The notes under the pieces: generated by a model
Told to the model about the DNA's origin: nothing
The model's database searches: none
The model's input: only the letters and a program-made list of their open reading frames with translations
Translations under genes and position numbers: made by a program
Source: Steinernema hermaphroditum
Taxonomy: Eukaryota; Nematoda; Chromadorea; Rhabditida; Steinernematidae
Direction: 5' to 3'
NCBI GenBank assembly: GCA_030435675.1
Contig: CM059621.1
Span: forward strand, 372,001 to 436,000
DNA: 64,000 nucleotides
Part shown: one piece after another, positions 22,218 through 32,656 of the stretch
Layout of the letters: each line of letters begins with the position of its first letter
Position numbering within the stretch: position 1 is the stretch's first letter

Positions 22218-22462
22218 TTAGATGGCATTGACGACAAAGGCAAGGGCGAGAGGTACTGAAAACAGGACAACCTATATGAAACTAGTGAACATCACTTACT
22301 AATAGCTAGTATCCGCTGTAGAAGGTGCCCAATGATGGATTGGACTGCACCCAATCCAAAGATGTCCTGAATACCACCAGAGCCGGTTGGGGCATTGGTA
22401 GTTTGGGCACTTGCCAGCGCACAGATAAGGACAAGAAAGACAACAACAAGATAGGTCTTCAT
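22218..22462 (-). CDS. 66-residue secreted hydrophobic peptide, two exons
   Basis: The minus-strand exons are 22300-22462 and 22218-22255, joined across a 44-bp intron (GTAAGTGATG...GTTTTCAG). The product starts with a textbook signal peptide (MKTYLVVVFLVLICALASAQ), then TTNAPTGSGG. A long aliphatic C-terminal half follows (IFGLGAVQSIIGHLLQRILA and a tail ending FVVNAI) with only one Arg and one His. It has no cysteines. The mature part could be an amphipathic membrane-active peptide or a membrane-anchored microprotein. The family is unknown to me. The clean donor, acceptor, phase and signal peptide make a real gene likely despite its size. Confidence 0.65.
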
Positions 22463-22728
22463 ATTGCGTCCGATGCATCTACCTGTGAAGTCCTTTTATA
22501 TTGGCCGCGCAGTTCAAAGTGTGGCAGAGTTTTGCGTCCCAAAAACAGCATTAAAGGGATTCAAATGTTTTCAAAATGCTCACATTCTGGACAACACAAA
22601 ATATTTTCTGAAACGACGGTATTTGAGGCTGTTCACATACAATGTTGTTTTGGGCCACGTGTCGGAATTGATAACACTTTTGACTCTCAACTCCGTTCGG
22701 GTTCGACTCCCATCGAGCCAGAGGGAAC

Positions 22729-23133
22729 GGTCAATCAATCATACAACTCTAGAGACTATTGATAGGCCCAGGCGAGTGTATTAACTGTATAAAATATTAG
22801 GTGCCCTCGCTCAAACACCAGCGAGAAAAAGAGGCTTAAAATTATAAGTACCTTTCTTTTTAATTTAGCTTCACAACGTCTGAAATGTAACGACAAACAA
22901 ATTTTGTGCAGATATAACTATTTACTGTGGAGCTCATTGATAGCAAAGTGCTTTACGGCATTCTAGAACCTTAATGTCACGCTGAATGTTGAATATAGTA
23001 GTTGCCAGCTCTTTGTGTTGTAGGCTTCTGTTAAAGGCGCGATACGGCACCTAATATTTTACGCAGTTAATACACTCACCTAGGCCTTTCAATAGTCTCG
23101 CATCGATTTTAGAGTTGGATGATTGACCCTTGT
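22729..23133. repeat. Inverted-repeat element, about 75-bp arms
   Basis: The left arm runs from GGTCAATCAATCATACAACTC through GAGTGTATTAACTGTATAAA to AATATTAGGTGCC (ending about 22804). It is mirrored by the right arm from GGCACCTAATATTTTACGCA (about 23046) to CCAACTC..GATTGACC (about 23133). A 9-bp indel separates the outer and inner parts of the arms. It is probably a MITE; I could not define a target-site duplication. Confidence 0.7.
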
Positions 23134-23137
23134 GAGC

Positions 23138-23330
23138 AGGAGCCGGCTCGGACCACCCGCCACGGTTCGTAAGTCGGCTCCAGCTTGGCTCAGTTGGCTG
23201 CGGGCCGAGTCTGAGCTGGGAAAATTCCGACCGTTCGCGGTGATCGGTAGCAGACGACGAGAGAAAATCAGATGCCCTTCGCCTCGCCACTGCGAAATCA
23301 GCCCGAGTCGGTATCTCTGCGCCGAGCTAA
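23138..23330. repeat. GCCGG-rich repeat related to the 38.6-kb insertion
   Basis: This shares AGCCGGCTCGGACCACCCGCC-like sequence and the internal block GACCGTTCGCGG...CAGACGACGAGAGAAAA with the element at 38616-38974. This copy retains only one half of the palindromic core. No target duplication is visible. Confidence 0.65.
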
Positions 23331-23841
23331 TATATTTCTACCTTTCAAAAACATTTTGAAATGCGGCAGTTATCTAATTTTTCCCTCCCGCGGAAAAGGG
23401 TGTACATTTCCTCTCCATGTCGATAACAGCTAAATGCTAAAGTCAACCTCTCCTTAAATATGGTTACTTTATCAAGCTGCAAGAAAGCAATTTAACTCAA
23501 GAACTTATTATGGGGAATGTCCTTCGGTTTCGGCGAACGCCCTCCCTCAAGAAATCGAATCTCCTACGTTTACCAGATTGCTGATACTCAGCAGTAACTC
23601 GGGTTCCAGACTGAAACGTCACGAGGAAACGGTCAAAGGGATTTTTTTTGATAAACACAAATTCGCTTTGTAAGTTGTGGTAAAAAAAATTCTGCTCGCG
23701 GCCAGCGTCGAATCCAGACTGCCCGTCTGACGGTCAGTACTGCCAACCGTCGGAATATTAGACATCAGTCATAACGATGACGATTATCTCAAATGTAGTC
23801 GACAAGATTGTGTTCTTCATAACATCAATTTGTCCCCTATT

Positions 23842-24840
23842 ATGTGCTGTTTACTTTCTAAATTGCTTTCTCTTTTGAGATTTGTTAACCTCATGTCTAT
23901 AACTCTTTACAATCGATTTTTGGACCTCAGCATAGCCATCAACATTCCCACGAGGCTTCTTTCTATGTACGTCATTTACCGCCACTCTCCGAGCAGCATG
24001 GAATCGGCACCTATTTTCATTTTAAACGTTTTCATGTGGGGGTTTCTCGGCACCATTGCTGCCGAGCTTCTTCACATCCACCCTTTGTTCCCGGCTGAAT
24101 GCTTTCGAATCGACGGTTTCGTGCCAATGTTGACAGAAAATGAAACCGTTTCTCATTTCATATCAGCCTTTACAGCTGTGTGTGTGATGAACTCTTCCGT
24201 AGCTTCTGTACTGACCTTTTCCTACCGATATCTTGCTTGTGTTCGTCCTACTTATCTTGACAAACTAAAAAATAAGTGGGGTATCCTCCTGTGCATTCAA
24301 TTCCACATTTCATGCACTTGTATTGTCTTATTTTGTTACACATATCTAATAGTTCCCTTCGATGACTACGTCTCCGATAAGAAGCCCCTCGATGGACATA
24401 ATATTTACTGCTTCAAATCAGATGGCCTTGTTAGATATCTAATGGGAACAGCAGCATTAGTTGCTACAGTGGTATTAGCAACGGTCAATCTTATCATGGC
24501 CCTTCTTCTTCGACACCACTTCTCAAAAATGGTCCACCATTACTCTAAGCGGACACTCGAACTTCATCAACAGTTCCTTCTGTATCTTATCGTGATCACG
24601 ATCATTCCAGTAGTCTTTGCACAACTTCCCCTATTGCTCGTCCTCATGGTCGCAGTGTTTCCTGATATACCCTATTCACATGAGATTTTTACTCTCGCTG
24701 CGGTCCTACTTTACAACCACGGAACTTTGTTGTCGGTGGTTTCCATTGTTATGCTTAAGCCTTATCGTATGGCTGTGTGGAAAATGTACTCAAATCTAAT
24801 GAGAATGTTTCGCTCCACTGTAGAAGACATGTCGATATGA
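23842..24840 (+). CDS. Seven-transmembrane chemoreceptor, Srh-like
   Basis: This is an intronless receptor of about 332 residues. It carries an extracellular Cys after TM3 (FPAECFRIDGF) and a second Cys before TM5 (NIYCFKSDG). FSYRYLACVRP lies at the TM3-4 boundary and a TLELHQQFLLYLIVI block leads into TM6. TM7 and its tail (GTLLSVVSIVMLKPYRMAVW) end in the PYR motif typical of the Srh family. The first ATG in frame is 23842. A second ATG at 23893 (MSITLYNRF) sits closer to the usual Srh N-terminus and may be the true start, giving 315 residues. It is only distantly related to the other receptors here. A broken copy of its TM3 region follows at 24959. Confidence 0.85.
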   Translation: MCCLLSKLLSLLRFVNLMSITLYNRFLDLSIAINIPTRLLSMYVIYRHSPSSMESAPIFILNVFMWGFLGTIAAELLHIHPLFPAECFRIDGFVPMLTENETVSHFISAFTAVCVMNSSVASVLTFSYRYLACVRPTYLDKLKNKWGILLCIQFHISCTCIVLFCYTYLIVPFDDYVSDKKPLDGHNIYCFKSDGLVRYLMGTAALVATVVLATVNLIMALLLRHHFSKMVHHYSKRTLELHQQFLLYLIVITIIPVVFAQLPLLLVLMVAVFPDIPYSHEIFTLAAVLLYNHGTLLSVVSIVMLKPYRMAVWKMYSNLMRMFRSTVEDMSI

Positions 24841-24958
24841 AGAACATTTCGTGTAACTACAATTGACACTACAGGGTGCGGCTGAAGTAAGAAAGAAATA
24901 GCAACAACATAAGAAAGAGCAACAACAACTGCTCAGGATATCATCGACCCCAAAAGAC

Positions 24959-25165
24959 ATGCGGTTTATGTCTTTCTTTCTTCCAAACGGACTGATCTGG
25001 AAGTTTGGCGCCAATCTGATATTCACGGTCATGTACGTCTACCCAATGTATCCTGCTGAGTGCTTTAAAGTCGATGGGATCGTTAGCTTCGTAGATAATG
25101 AACTCTTCGATCTTTTCTGTGACCACTATTGGGGCACAGTTATGCCTGACTCAACTCACTTCTGA
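24959..25165 (+). pseudogene. Fragment of an Srh-like receptor
   Basis: The frame contains MYPAECFKVDGIVSFVDNE, closely matching LFPAECFRIDGFVPMLTENE in the intact receptor just upstream. The preceding hydrophobic stretch (WKFGANLIFTVMYVYP) matches its TM2-3 region. Nothing matching the first 80 or the last 200 residues is present, and the frame ends at TGA. It is a truncated duplicate. Confidence 0.65.
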
Positions 25166-25307
25166 GAGAGTGAACGAAAGACCCGATCGACCGCCAGCGA
25201 TGCAAGTAAGCGTGTTGTGTTTGTGGCCAACTCCTGGAAGACCAACTCATTCAATTCATGCAATCAGTTTTTTTAATTAGTCAAACACTTTCTTCCAATG
25301 TGATGAA

Positions 25308-25538
25308 TCACTTGCACTTGCAGTGTCCGTAATCGCAAGTGCCGGCCCCGTTGCATTCTTCGTCTTCATTTGTGGAGAAACTGTGCAGCTTTGTGGCTTC
25401 ACAAGCTTCACGGACTATTCCCATGAATTCGTAGTGCCCTAAACGTTATACGATCCTGTGAAACTGTTAACAAATCATTTTTTTACCTTCGCAAGCAAAT
25501 CCTTTTCGGTAATCTACATCAAGTGTAGCTGGATGAAT
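25308..25538 (-). CDS. 3' exons of a small Cys-rich secreted peptide
   Basis: The minus-strand exons 25487-25538 and 25308-25438 join across a 48-bp intron (GTAAAAAAATG...GTTTAG) in phase. The encoded end is HPATLDVDYRKGFACEGHYE, then MGIVREACEATKLHSFS and a terminal CNGAGTCDYGHCKCK. The last block resembles half of an EGF-like or integrin-type CxGxGxC...CxC module. A 5' exon with signal peptide should lie above 25560 but could not be found, so the gene may be partial or decayed. Confidence 0.45.
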
Positions 25539-26695
25539 CTGGAATGGAGAAGTGGTATTTGAATGTCAATTACCATACTGTTTTGGTCTCCATTACCACT
25601 AGAGTCTCATCTACTAAATGAGCCACATCAAGTAGTACAAACAGATGTACAATCGGAAAAACCGACGTTTATTTTAAAATTACGCTCTAATTGGCCGACA
25701 TCCATTATGGTTTAACTACTGAAATGGGATCCGTGTGAATTTATTCATGGAAAAGCTCGATTCGCGAATACCGGCTGAGGCCGGTTATGCAACGAAAAAA
25801 AGCTATCGAATACATCGCTGTTTCGCCGCTTTGACGGAAACCTTTAGAAGCTCTCGATTTTGGTCAAGATGAAAAAGAATATACATACATATCGGCAAAC
25901 GAATCCTATCGCACACCATCATTGTGGTAGCACTCGCATTTCAGCAGACTCCGCCTTTGAGATGTGCGAAGACGACCCAAACGTATTTGAATCACGAACG
26001 AGAAGAAATTTTGTCTCAGACGAAAGCCAAAACACCAACAAAAGAACAACGGTTTCTTTACCTGTGCGTCAGCTATTCCTGCCTCACTTTATGATTAAGT
26101 GCATCATCCTTAGTTCCTTCCCCTATGTTCCTTACTGTTCCTCATTTGCTCCTTGTTGGACGAATTTTGCAGTTGTGTAAACAGATCGTATTGTCCTCTT
26201 ATCAGCTGAATCACTTTATCGTTTTTGATGCATTGTTCTGCACAAAGCTCACACAACGCGACACTTTAGAACAAATCCTCAGATAAAACGCAAACTATTG
26301 GGAACACCAACTTCAACTCTAATGGCCGAAACCGGAAATAAACTAATATGTTACTTCAGCTTTAAGACCTGAACGTCTAGTTAGGTGTCTTTCTTCTGCA
26401 GTCAATTTCCTCTCATGTCTTGTCTTCCTGTTTTCTTAGCCGTGTGTTGTGCTACTAAAGATGTTACAGATTGATGAGACACTCTTGAGCAATATCCAAT
26501 AAGCTCATCAGATAGGTTCTGAACTTTGTCCAGTTCTTGCGAGCACGGAAGGCGGCCTGTCACCTGACCATATGATTTTCTGCTTATCTCCGAGACGCTG
26601 AGAACGTTCCTCCAGCAGGATCGCTGCAGAACGAACTTTGTTTCTTTAAAAGTCGTCCACAAAAAAGGGGGGTAGAAAACAAAAGTTAAGTGGAG
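25539..26695. other. Intergenic region
   Basis: No gene was recognised. The right part (about 26402-26700) is contiguous with the mariner fossil and may be its 3' end. Frames here lack any recognised domain. Confidence 0.45.
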
Positions 26696-27200
26696 ATTAT
26701 TCATATAGCATGAACATCACTGAAATTGGTTGCCTCCAGCTTAGATGCCCACCACGTTTCTTGAATTTTTCGACAACTGCGCCTTCAACAACCGGTTTCA
26801 AGGCTCGTTTCTTCTCGGACAAAGCTCGGTTCAGGGAGTCGTGGTGTAGTGTCTTCAGCAGGCCTTCTCCTGGGGAAACTCTCAGATTACTTTGTCTTAA
26901 AATTTGAATTGAGATCAAGGGAGATTGACGACCTGGTGTGTTCCTCCGCATCCACGGGATATGATCATTCCAAAGCTCCATCGCTCGTTTGCCTCCAGAC
27001 CTTTTATAACTCCTATCATTGTCTGGCAAGTCTCCTTTGGCGATTTGATTCAGCGCAGAAAATTTTGAGGGACGCAACGAAGGGTTATCTTCTTCGGCAA
27101 TCCTTCTCCTCCAAAATCCACCAAATTGTGTAATCAATTGGATTGACATCCAGCGAGTTGGATGGCCAGATGTTCTTGGTCCATACAGAGCTTCTTAGGA
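26696..27200 (-). pseudogene. Mariner-type transposase fossil, frameshifted
   Basis: On the minus strand, 27115-27185 encodes IWPSNSLDVNPIDYTIWWIL, the conserved PSNSPDLNPxDY block of mariner-superfamily transposases. Downstream coding continues only in shifted frames. A 150-codon frame at 26697-27149 is the shifted C-terminal portion. No N-terminal DNA-binding domain remains. It is independent of the fossil at 15668-16327, with different residues in the shared block. Confidence 0.65.
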
Positions 27201-27469
27201 GTCGACTTCGATACCTATCGACACCTGACTTCCGGGAAGTGTTATTTGTCTTAGGAAATCAAAGGCGTCGTGGGAGACATTGAAATATACCGCCTTTGTC
27301 GACCACATTTTCGTCTTCTTGTTGAATCATGCATTAAAAATTGCAAAATTGAACCTCAAAAACCAGGCGCAATCCATGCCCTTATCTTTATGACGCCCTA
27401 TGATCACAAGATGATAAGGCAGCTGCACTACCATATAATCAGAATTCCAGTTTGCAGACTACTTCAGAG

Positions 27470-28632
27470 ATGAAGCTGTTCCTCTTGTTCCTCCTTCTCC
27501 TTGTCGCGTTCTGCTCCACTGGAGACGCTCGGAAGTCAAAACTGCGGATTCGTCGCCATGTTCCACAGTAGGATGATCAGTGCGGTTCTCTTTTAAATGG
27601 TCGCTTGAAGACGCTTCGGAAGTCGTTCCCACTACCACCACGATCCGAGAGATGAAAATTCAATGTCGGTAGTAGTGCCTGTAGGGACTCCACAACAGGA
27701 CTTGGAACTGCTCTTCGATACCACCGTTTCGGACGTCTTCGTTCCTCTATGTCCTAAGCAGCTGAATCAGACTTATCGTGAATGCTTCGACGCTTCAGCT
27801 TCGACAACATTCAAGAGACTCACGGCTGATACCGCGCAGGATATGCTTAGTAGATCGATGATCGCTAAAGTAAGTATATCTTTAGGACAGAACAGTCATC
27901 GTCTTTAGGTTCCTCAGCCACCAAAATCCTCAATTTTAGGGAAACATGTTCACTTTTATCACCACGGAATACCGTCCCGATGTGTTCGGAGGCATGGGTA
28001 CGGCGGGCATCGGATGGCCTTCTCTCCGGAAACATCCCAGCGACTCATACTTCCCGGAGAACGTGACGTCTTTGGCCATCGGCATTGACCTTGACGGATG
28101 TGAAAGTTCAATTGATTTCGATGGAACCTGTAAGACAAACGCAGGAAGTGTCTATCTTCCGATCACATCCAAAAGCTACTGGCAGTTCACCATCAAAGAT
28201 CTGCACTTGGGGAAGTTCAACGAATCAGTCAACGGTCAAATGGTCATCGCCACCAACAAGGAGTACATCGGCATGCCCAAGAAGTTCCTGGATCAGCTGA
28301 CCTCTCTCCACGGAATCATCTGGGAAGCCGACTACGGCGCTTACAGCGTGGAATGTGACAAGGCTAGCGCTCTTCCGGATCTGCACTTCGTCACCGATGG
28401 CGGTGTGGTGACGATCCCGGCCAAAAGCTACGTTTACGTCTGGGAACCCCTGTCCAATGGGCGCTGTGTCGTGAACTTCGAGGACTCGAAGGCGTTTGGT
28501 TTCGGCCCGGAGTGGTACATTGGAATCCAGATCGTCACCGACTACTGCGTCACTCTCGACTACAAGAACGCCCGGATCGTCATGACCAAGAACAAGGAGG
28601 ACAACGGAAACCTTTCGTGTCATGAGAAATGA
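27470..28632 (+). CDS. Pepsin-like (A1) aspartic protease homologue, predicted inactive
   Basis: Exons are 27470-27567, 27611-27869 and 27940-28632, giving 349 residues. A signal peptide (MKLFLLFLLLLVAFCSTGDA) is followed by a short basic propeptide. The N-lobe strand VPVGTPQQDLELLFDTT and the hydrophobic-Gly GTAGIGWPS block identify the pepsin fold. The first catalytic motif, normally D-T-G-S/T, reads D69-T-T-V. The second, normally D-T-G-T/S before a Y-I-G-x-P segment, reads VIATNKEYIGMP with no Asp. Three Cys-containing segments and an NFEDSKAFGFGPEWYIG region (normally ILGDVFIR/Y) are also altered. It is likely a secreted pseudoprotease. The intron 1 acceptor (CTTGAAG) is atypical but restores frame. 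An AATAAA follows at about 28651. Confidence 0.78.
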
Positions 28633-28767
28633 ATGTGTTGCTGTGTGGAATCAATAAATCATTCCAAATGTGCCAATAAACTCTTCAAAACATGACACAT
28701 AAATAACTAAAAACAACAAACCATCGAAGTTCAATAGTATGCCTTTGTTTGTTGCATATAGAGCTAC

Positions 28768-28987
28768 CTGGAACTGCCGAATCTCTGTCGCACTCATTGC
28801 GAGTTACTGTAGTATTCATAATCGATGTACTGTTTCGGTAATCGAGGTCACAATCCTTGACCAGTTCCGCAATCGTTGATGCTTGTAACGTTCCTGAGCA
28901 GAGCTTGCAGAACCAGGTGCAAAGTTGTTCTCTTATCTTTCGGTCACCGCAGTAGGGAAGAGCTGATAACGATAGCGCAGTAGTCAC
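28768..28987 (-). CDS. Weak candidate: Cys-rich exon
   Basis: A minus-strand frame encodes LPYCGDRKIREQLCTWFCKL and then spaced cysteines (LVKDCDLDY, TRNECDRDS). It ends at a good donor (TTCCAG|GTAGCTC). No ATG lies close upstream, and the 5' side runs into a fragment of the aspartic protease homologue. It may be an internal exon of a small secreted protein or chance. Confidence 0.25.
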
Positions 28988-29033
28988 AAGGAGTACATCG
29001 GCTTGCCCACGAAGTTCCTGAATCAGCTGACCT
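28985..29033 (+). pseudogene. Fragment of the aspartic protease homologue
   Basis: About 49 bp (CAAGGAGTACATCGGC.TGCC and onward to AATCAGCTGACCT) match 28254-28302 in exon 3 of the gene at 27470-28632 with only a few differences. They cover the EYIGMPKKFLDQL segment. Nothing on either side matches, so this is a small duplicated fragment. Confidence 0.7.
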
Positions 29034-29261
29034 GGGATGCCGAGGTAACAGGAAAAAAGCGCACACGGGAAAAAAACGCATAACGAAAAAAACCTCTATA
29101 TTTAGCCGTCACTAAGGTAACGATTCGATTGCGCTTTTTTACCCTAATCATAGGAAAGGTCAAGAAGCATCTTCCCAATACTAATGTGGATCAGAAATTG
29201 AGATGCATTACGACCTTTTCCTGGACTTTTCATCGTGCGAGTTCGTTTTAACAGCTTCTCT

Positions 29262-29426
29262 ATGAACAAGATCTATTCTTTGTGTATGTTGGGTAGCGTG
29301 CTTATTGACACCATTGTAGCCGCTATCTTCATCGCCGTCTGTTCAGATGGCCCGAGCAAAGTGAGCTGCGCCTGCTTTGATGATTCCCGTGCAAGCATCT
29401 GTAGGAAAGTGACTGTTGTGGTGTGA
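29262..29426 (+). CDS. Candidate 54-residue secreted Cys-rich peptide
   Basis: An ATG frame starts with a hydrophobic leader (MNKIYSLCMLGSVLIDTIVA) and continues AIFIAVCSDG, then VSCACFDDSRASICRK. This gives a compact cluster of cysteines at the C-terminus. The bases around its start (CTTTTCATCGTGCGAGTTCG...TCTATGAA) recur at 29812-29868 without the rest of the frame. Size and composition fit a secreted peptide, but there is no splice evidence. Confidence 0.3.
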   Translation: MNKIYSLCMLGSVLIDTIVAAIFIAVCSDGPSKVSCACFDDSRASICRKVTVVV

Positions 29427-30211
29427 ACACGTGATATTTATAACATTTGAATTGGTAGTGTCTCGCCACGATGTCTGCATGCACGGTAGCCGGCTGCAGC
29501 GCGTGGGCCCAATTTGTATCGCTGTTCCACCCTATTTGTTAGCACTGTTTACTTGTGTGTAACGTGCCGTGTATTTGTTGTTATATTAAGGTTTAATTAC
29601 ACAAGTTTGAGGCCCCCCATTCGCGCCATCGCCGCCGCTGCCTCTTCAGACCCGCTCTGTACTTGTTCTCCCCAGTATCGTGGAACCATTGCGGATTACT
29701 ACGTTACTGAAATGTGTTTGTCGCAACCGACAACACAACAGTGACGCTTCACACCGCCCAGAACATGTCGCCAAGTGAAGTGAGTAGAAATACAGTCGAC
29801 TTTTTTCTAGGCTTTTCATCGTGCGAGTTCGGAGGAAATCCGTATCACCAGCTTTTCTATGAATAAGAACTGCTCATTGCATTCGAAAGAAAACCATGAC
29901 ATTCAAACCGAGATCTATGCACCCATCTAAACCCTGTTTCTCCGTAGAAAACTTTTTCAGAGAACCAATTTTGGGAAAAATACCATCTTGAAGCGGGTTT
30001 CAAAACACAGACGATTATGAAAAGTCGCTACCTTGAAGTGCACTTGTCTGTCAAGACCCTAATTCTCGCGATGTCCAAATAAATCGATTCGGAATGACGA
30101 ACGTGTTCGAAAGTGTGAATAAGACCGACCTTAGCACATTTAATCGACTTTCGGCCAAAGGCTCCTGATCCAAGCAAGATCCGGCCAAGCTTCGTTCTGT
30201 CTTCATTGCAA
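29427..30211. other. Intergenic region with partial duplicate
   Basis: At about 29812-29868 this region repeats CTTTTCATCGTGCGAGTTCG and AGCTT.TCTATGAA.AAGA from the start region of the 29262 candidate, without an open frame after it. Otherwise nothing is recognised. Confidence 0.5.
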
Positions 30212-31396
30212 ATGGGAAATGCAATCAAAATTAAATTGCGTAAGAGTAAGGCCGACGACCAATTTCAATTACTAGGACGGGAAATTTCAGAAGCAAAAGC
30301 TGCACCGCTCCCCTTCGGCAATGATCTTCTCTACGAAATATTCCTCTGTTTAGACGCCAAGTCGATACTCCAATGTCGACAGGTGAATCGGCGCTGGAAC
30401 GCCGTCATCATCGGGCGTTCGCTGATGTCATTTAACGATTGTTTTCTGGAAACCTTGTAATACTCATTAGTTCAGCAATCACTTTTATACTCCGTATACT
30501 ATTCAGCTCTAAGGAGTGTCGTATATCTCCACTGGACCGCCCCCACAAATATATTACTTTCTACTTAAACGATATCGTCCGCGATCTCCCGCTAATTCTT
30601 CCTCGTCACCTGAGCATCACGCAGATCAGTCTCGGCGACTACCTCCACTCCGTAGCCGAGCAGCTTCTCGAACTGAATCTCTTCAGGTCGCTCAAATCGG
30701 TGATACTGGGGATGACCCCGGAATGTGACAGTACGCGATTGACGAATGTCTGGAAGACTTTGATGTATGTAACGACCTTGGAAAGAATCGAGATTTTTTC
30801 GGGTTCGCGTAAGAATGGGATTGTTATGCCAGTATTGCGAAGTCATCCTCGGAATGTACGCCTAAAGGTGAGTTCTTATGTGGGGTACAAGAGACTGGAG
30901 ACTCGATTGACAAGCACAGAACTATTATCGCTTCGATATGTACAGATCTTTGACATTTAGCGTCAAGTCTCGAATATCACACAGCCCTGATCCATATAAC
31001 ATTCAACACACAAAATTTCAGGGTCTAGACCTTTGGAATGTTCCTATGTCTATACAAGACCTCATCTTTCTGCTGGAATATCTCGCAGACGAAGTGACTT
31101 TGTTCAGCGATATGGATATTTCAATCAATGAACTTCTCCAAATTCTCGCTGTAACTTCACCAGTTCGCACAAAATTCAGTAATCAATTGCAGTGTTTGAT
31201 AGCCGACCCACGACCCTGTTGCCTTCGGTCCTTCTATATAACTGGTTGTGCTTATGGCATAGGTTTACAGATGTTCGGCAATGTTTCGTCCAACAAAGAA
31301 CATATGGAGCTGCGGAGCCCGGATGGACAGTGGATAATTGAGTTCAAGAGACTCGGCCGCACGTCTATAAAGTGTTCTCCCACTGTATATGTATAA
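30212..31396 (+). CDS. F-box protein (nematode type)
   Basis: Exons are 30212-30456, 30507-30867 and 31022-31396, giving 326 residues. The N-terminus starts MGNAIKIK, a possible N-myristoylation context. An F-box occupies roughly residues 33-75: LPFGNDLLYEIFLCLDAKS followed by ILQCRQVNRRWN. The C-terminal part is a leucine-rich, FTH/FBA-like substrate-recognition region ending EFKRLGRTSIKCSPTVYV. F-box proteins link substrates to SCF (SKP1-Cullin) ubiquitin ligases. Nematodes carry large, fast-evolving families of them, and no partner can be named here. Introns of 50 and 154 bp have GT-AG borders in phase. The ATG was chosen because it is the first in frame before the F-box. Confidence 0.75.
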
Positions 31397-32656
31397 CTGT
31401 CCATAGAGAGCAAAAAAACTGATTACTTCTGTTACACAGTGTGTCCGCTAATGATATTACCTGCTTTTTCCGTCGTTTAAGGCGATAAACGAATGTCTTC
31501 AAAGAAGGGATTCCAAAGCTGGAAAGAGCATAGAGAATAACAGGGTATTTGTGCGCTAAAAGCTGCACCTGGGAAAAGGCCAGATTGTGGTGGTCCTTGC
31601 CGAAGACTTACTTAAGACCGGTACTTCACCGTCATTCTTCTCCGGGTCCCAGGGCCACCCGGAGGATGGGATATTGAAAATATTCGTAAATCGTCCTAAA
31701 TGGCTGAAATAGCAGATGAACCAGTTATTATTGGACACACTGTATTGACTTCGATTGGGTCAAGAAGAAAATCTTTTTGTCAAAGTGTTTTCTTTTTATT
31801 GTTTTTTACACCAAGTGTTATACTCGATTTAAAAAAGCTTTGCCTGCTCTACAATCGCTTGTTGATTTTTTTCGCAGCAATTCTATGTTTAAATTTCGGG
31901 GCATTCAAATGGAATATCCAGGGGGCAAAAAACATCACAGCCGACAGGTGTTCTTCCTACTGGGGGGGGTCTCCCCGTCCCCTCTAGGAATACGTGGATA
32001 CAAGCATAGGATTGTCATGGGTGATTCATGTGTGGTAGGATTGTGAAGGCTTACTACACTAGAAAATGTTGGGTACAAACCAGTCGACCGATCAACATCT
32101 GTGTACTGGCCAGCTACACTGTGCTAACCACGCAATCTAGCAGAAAAGGCCGACTCGTCGTGGTCACGTCATTCTGCTGAACAGCGTGCACCCTTCTTGC
32201 TTAACACGCTTTGATAATTGTCGTGAAATGTGATGCTTTTTATAAAGGAAAAAAGCACAAGAACTTTCTCCTTGACCGGATATTAATCATTTGTTTTCGT
32301 GTTTACATTGCTGGTGGCTCTACGTCAGAGCAATTTGCCTAGCCACTAAACCTGCTAAAGTCATGTTAACAAACTGTTGTCAAAAATAACGTTAAAGACA
32401 ATACAAACTAGATTGTTTACCCATTGTCCTATTTTAGTTTATACTCTTGGATGAGCGGCTCAAATAGTTCGAAGGCTCTTTTTTCATTTATGTCTCTTTT
32501 TTTCACATTGACTCCCTCTTCTTGGAATTGATTCTTAGTGACGTCCTAATTCTTAAACAGTTCTAAGTAGCTTAACATTTTGCCTTCAACCATCTGCGAG
32601 TGCCGGGTATGCTTATTTTAGTGCCTCATTTCTCCAAAAGTGGTAAAGATAGGCAC
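31397..32656. other. Intergenic region, weak exon-like pieces
   Basis: On the minus strand around 31442-31700, two exon-like blocks (one encoding IPSSGWPWDPEKNDGEVPVL) are separated by a GTAAGT...CCCAG interval and could be remnants of a gene. No family is recognised. The rest is AT-rich with no supported feature. Confidence 0.35.

Larger units (their letters stand above)
22463..23841. other. Intergenic region rich in inverted repeats
   Basis: This contains the palindromic element at 22729-23133 and a GCCGG-rich repeat at 23138-23330, both listed separately. A B-box-like GGGTTCGACTCCC at about 22698-22710 sits just left of the palindrome. No gene was recognised. Confidence 0.55.
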
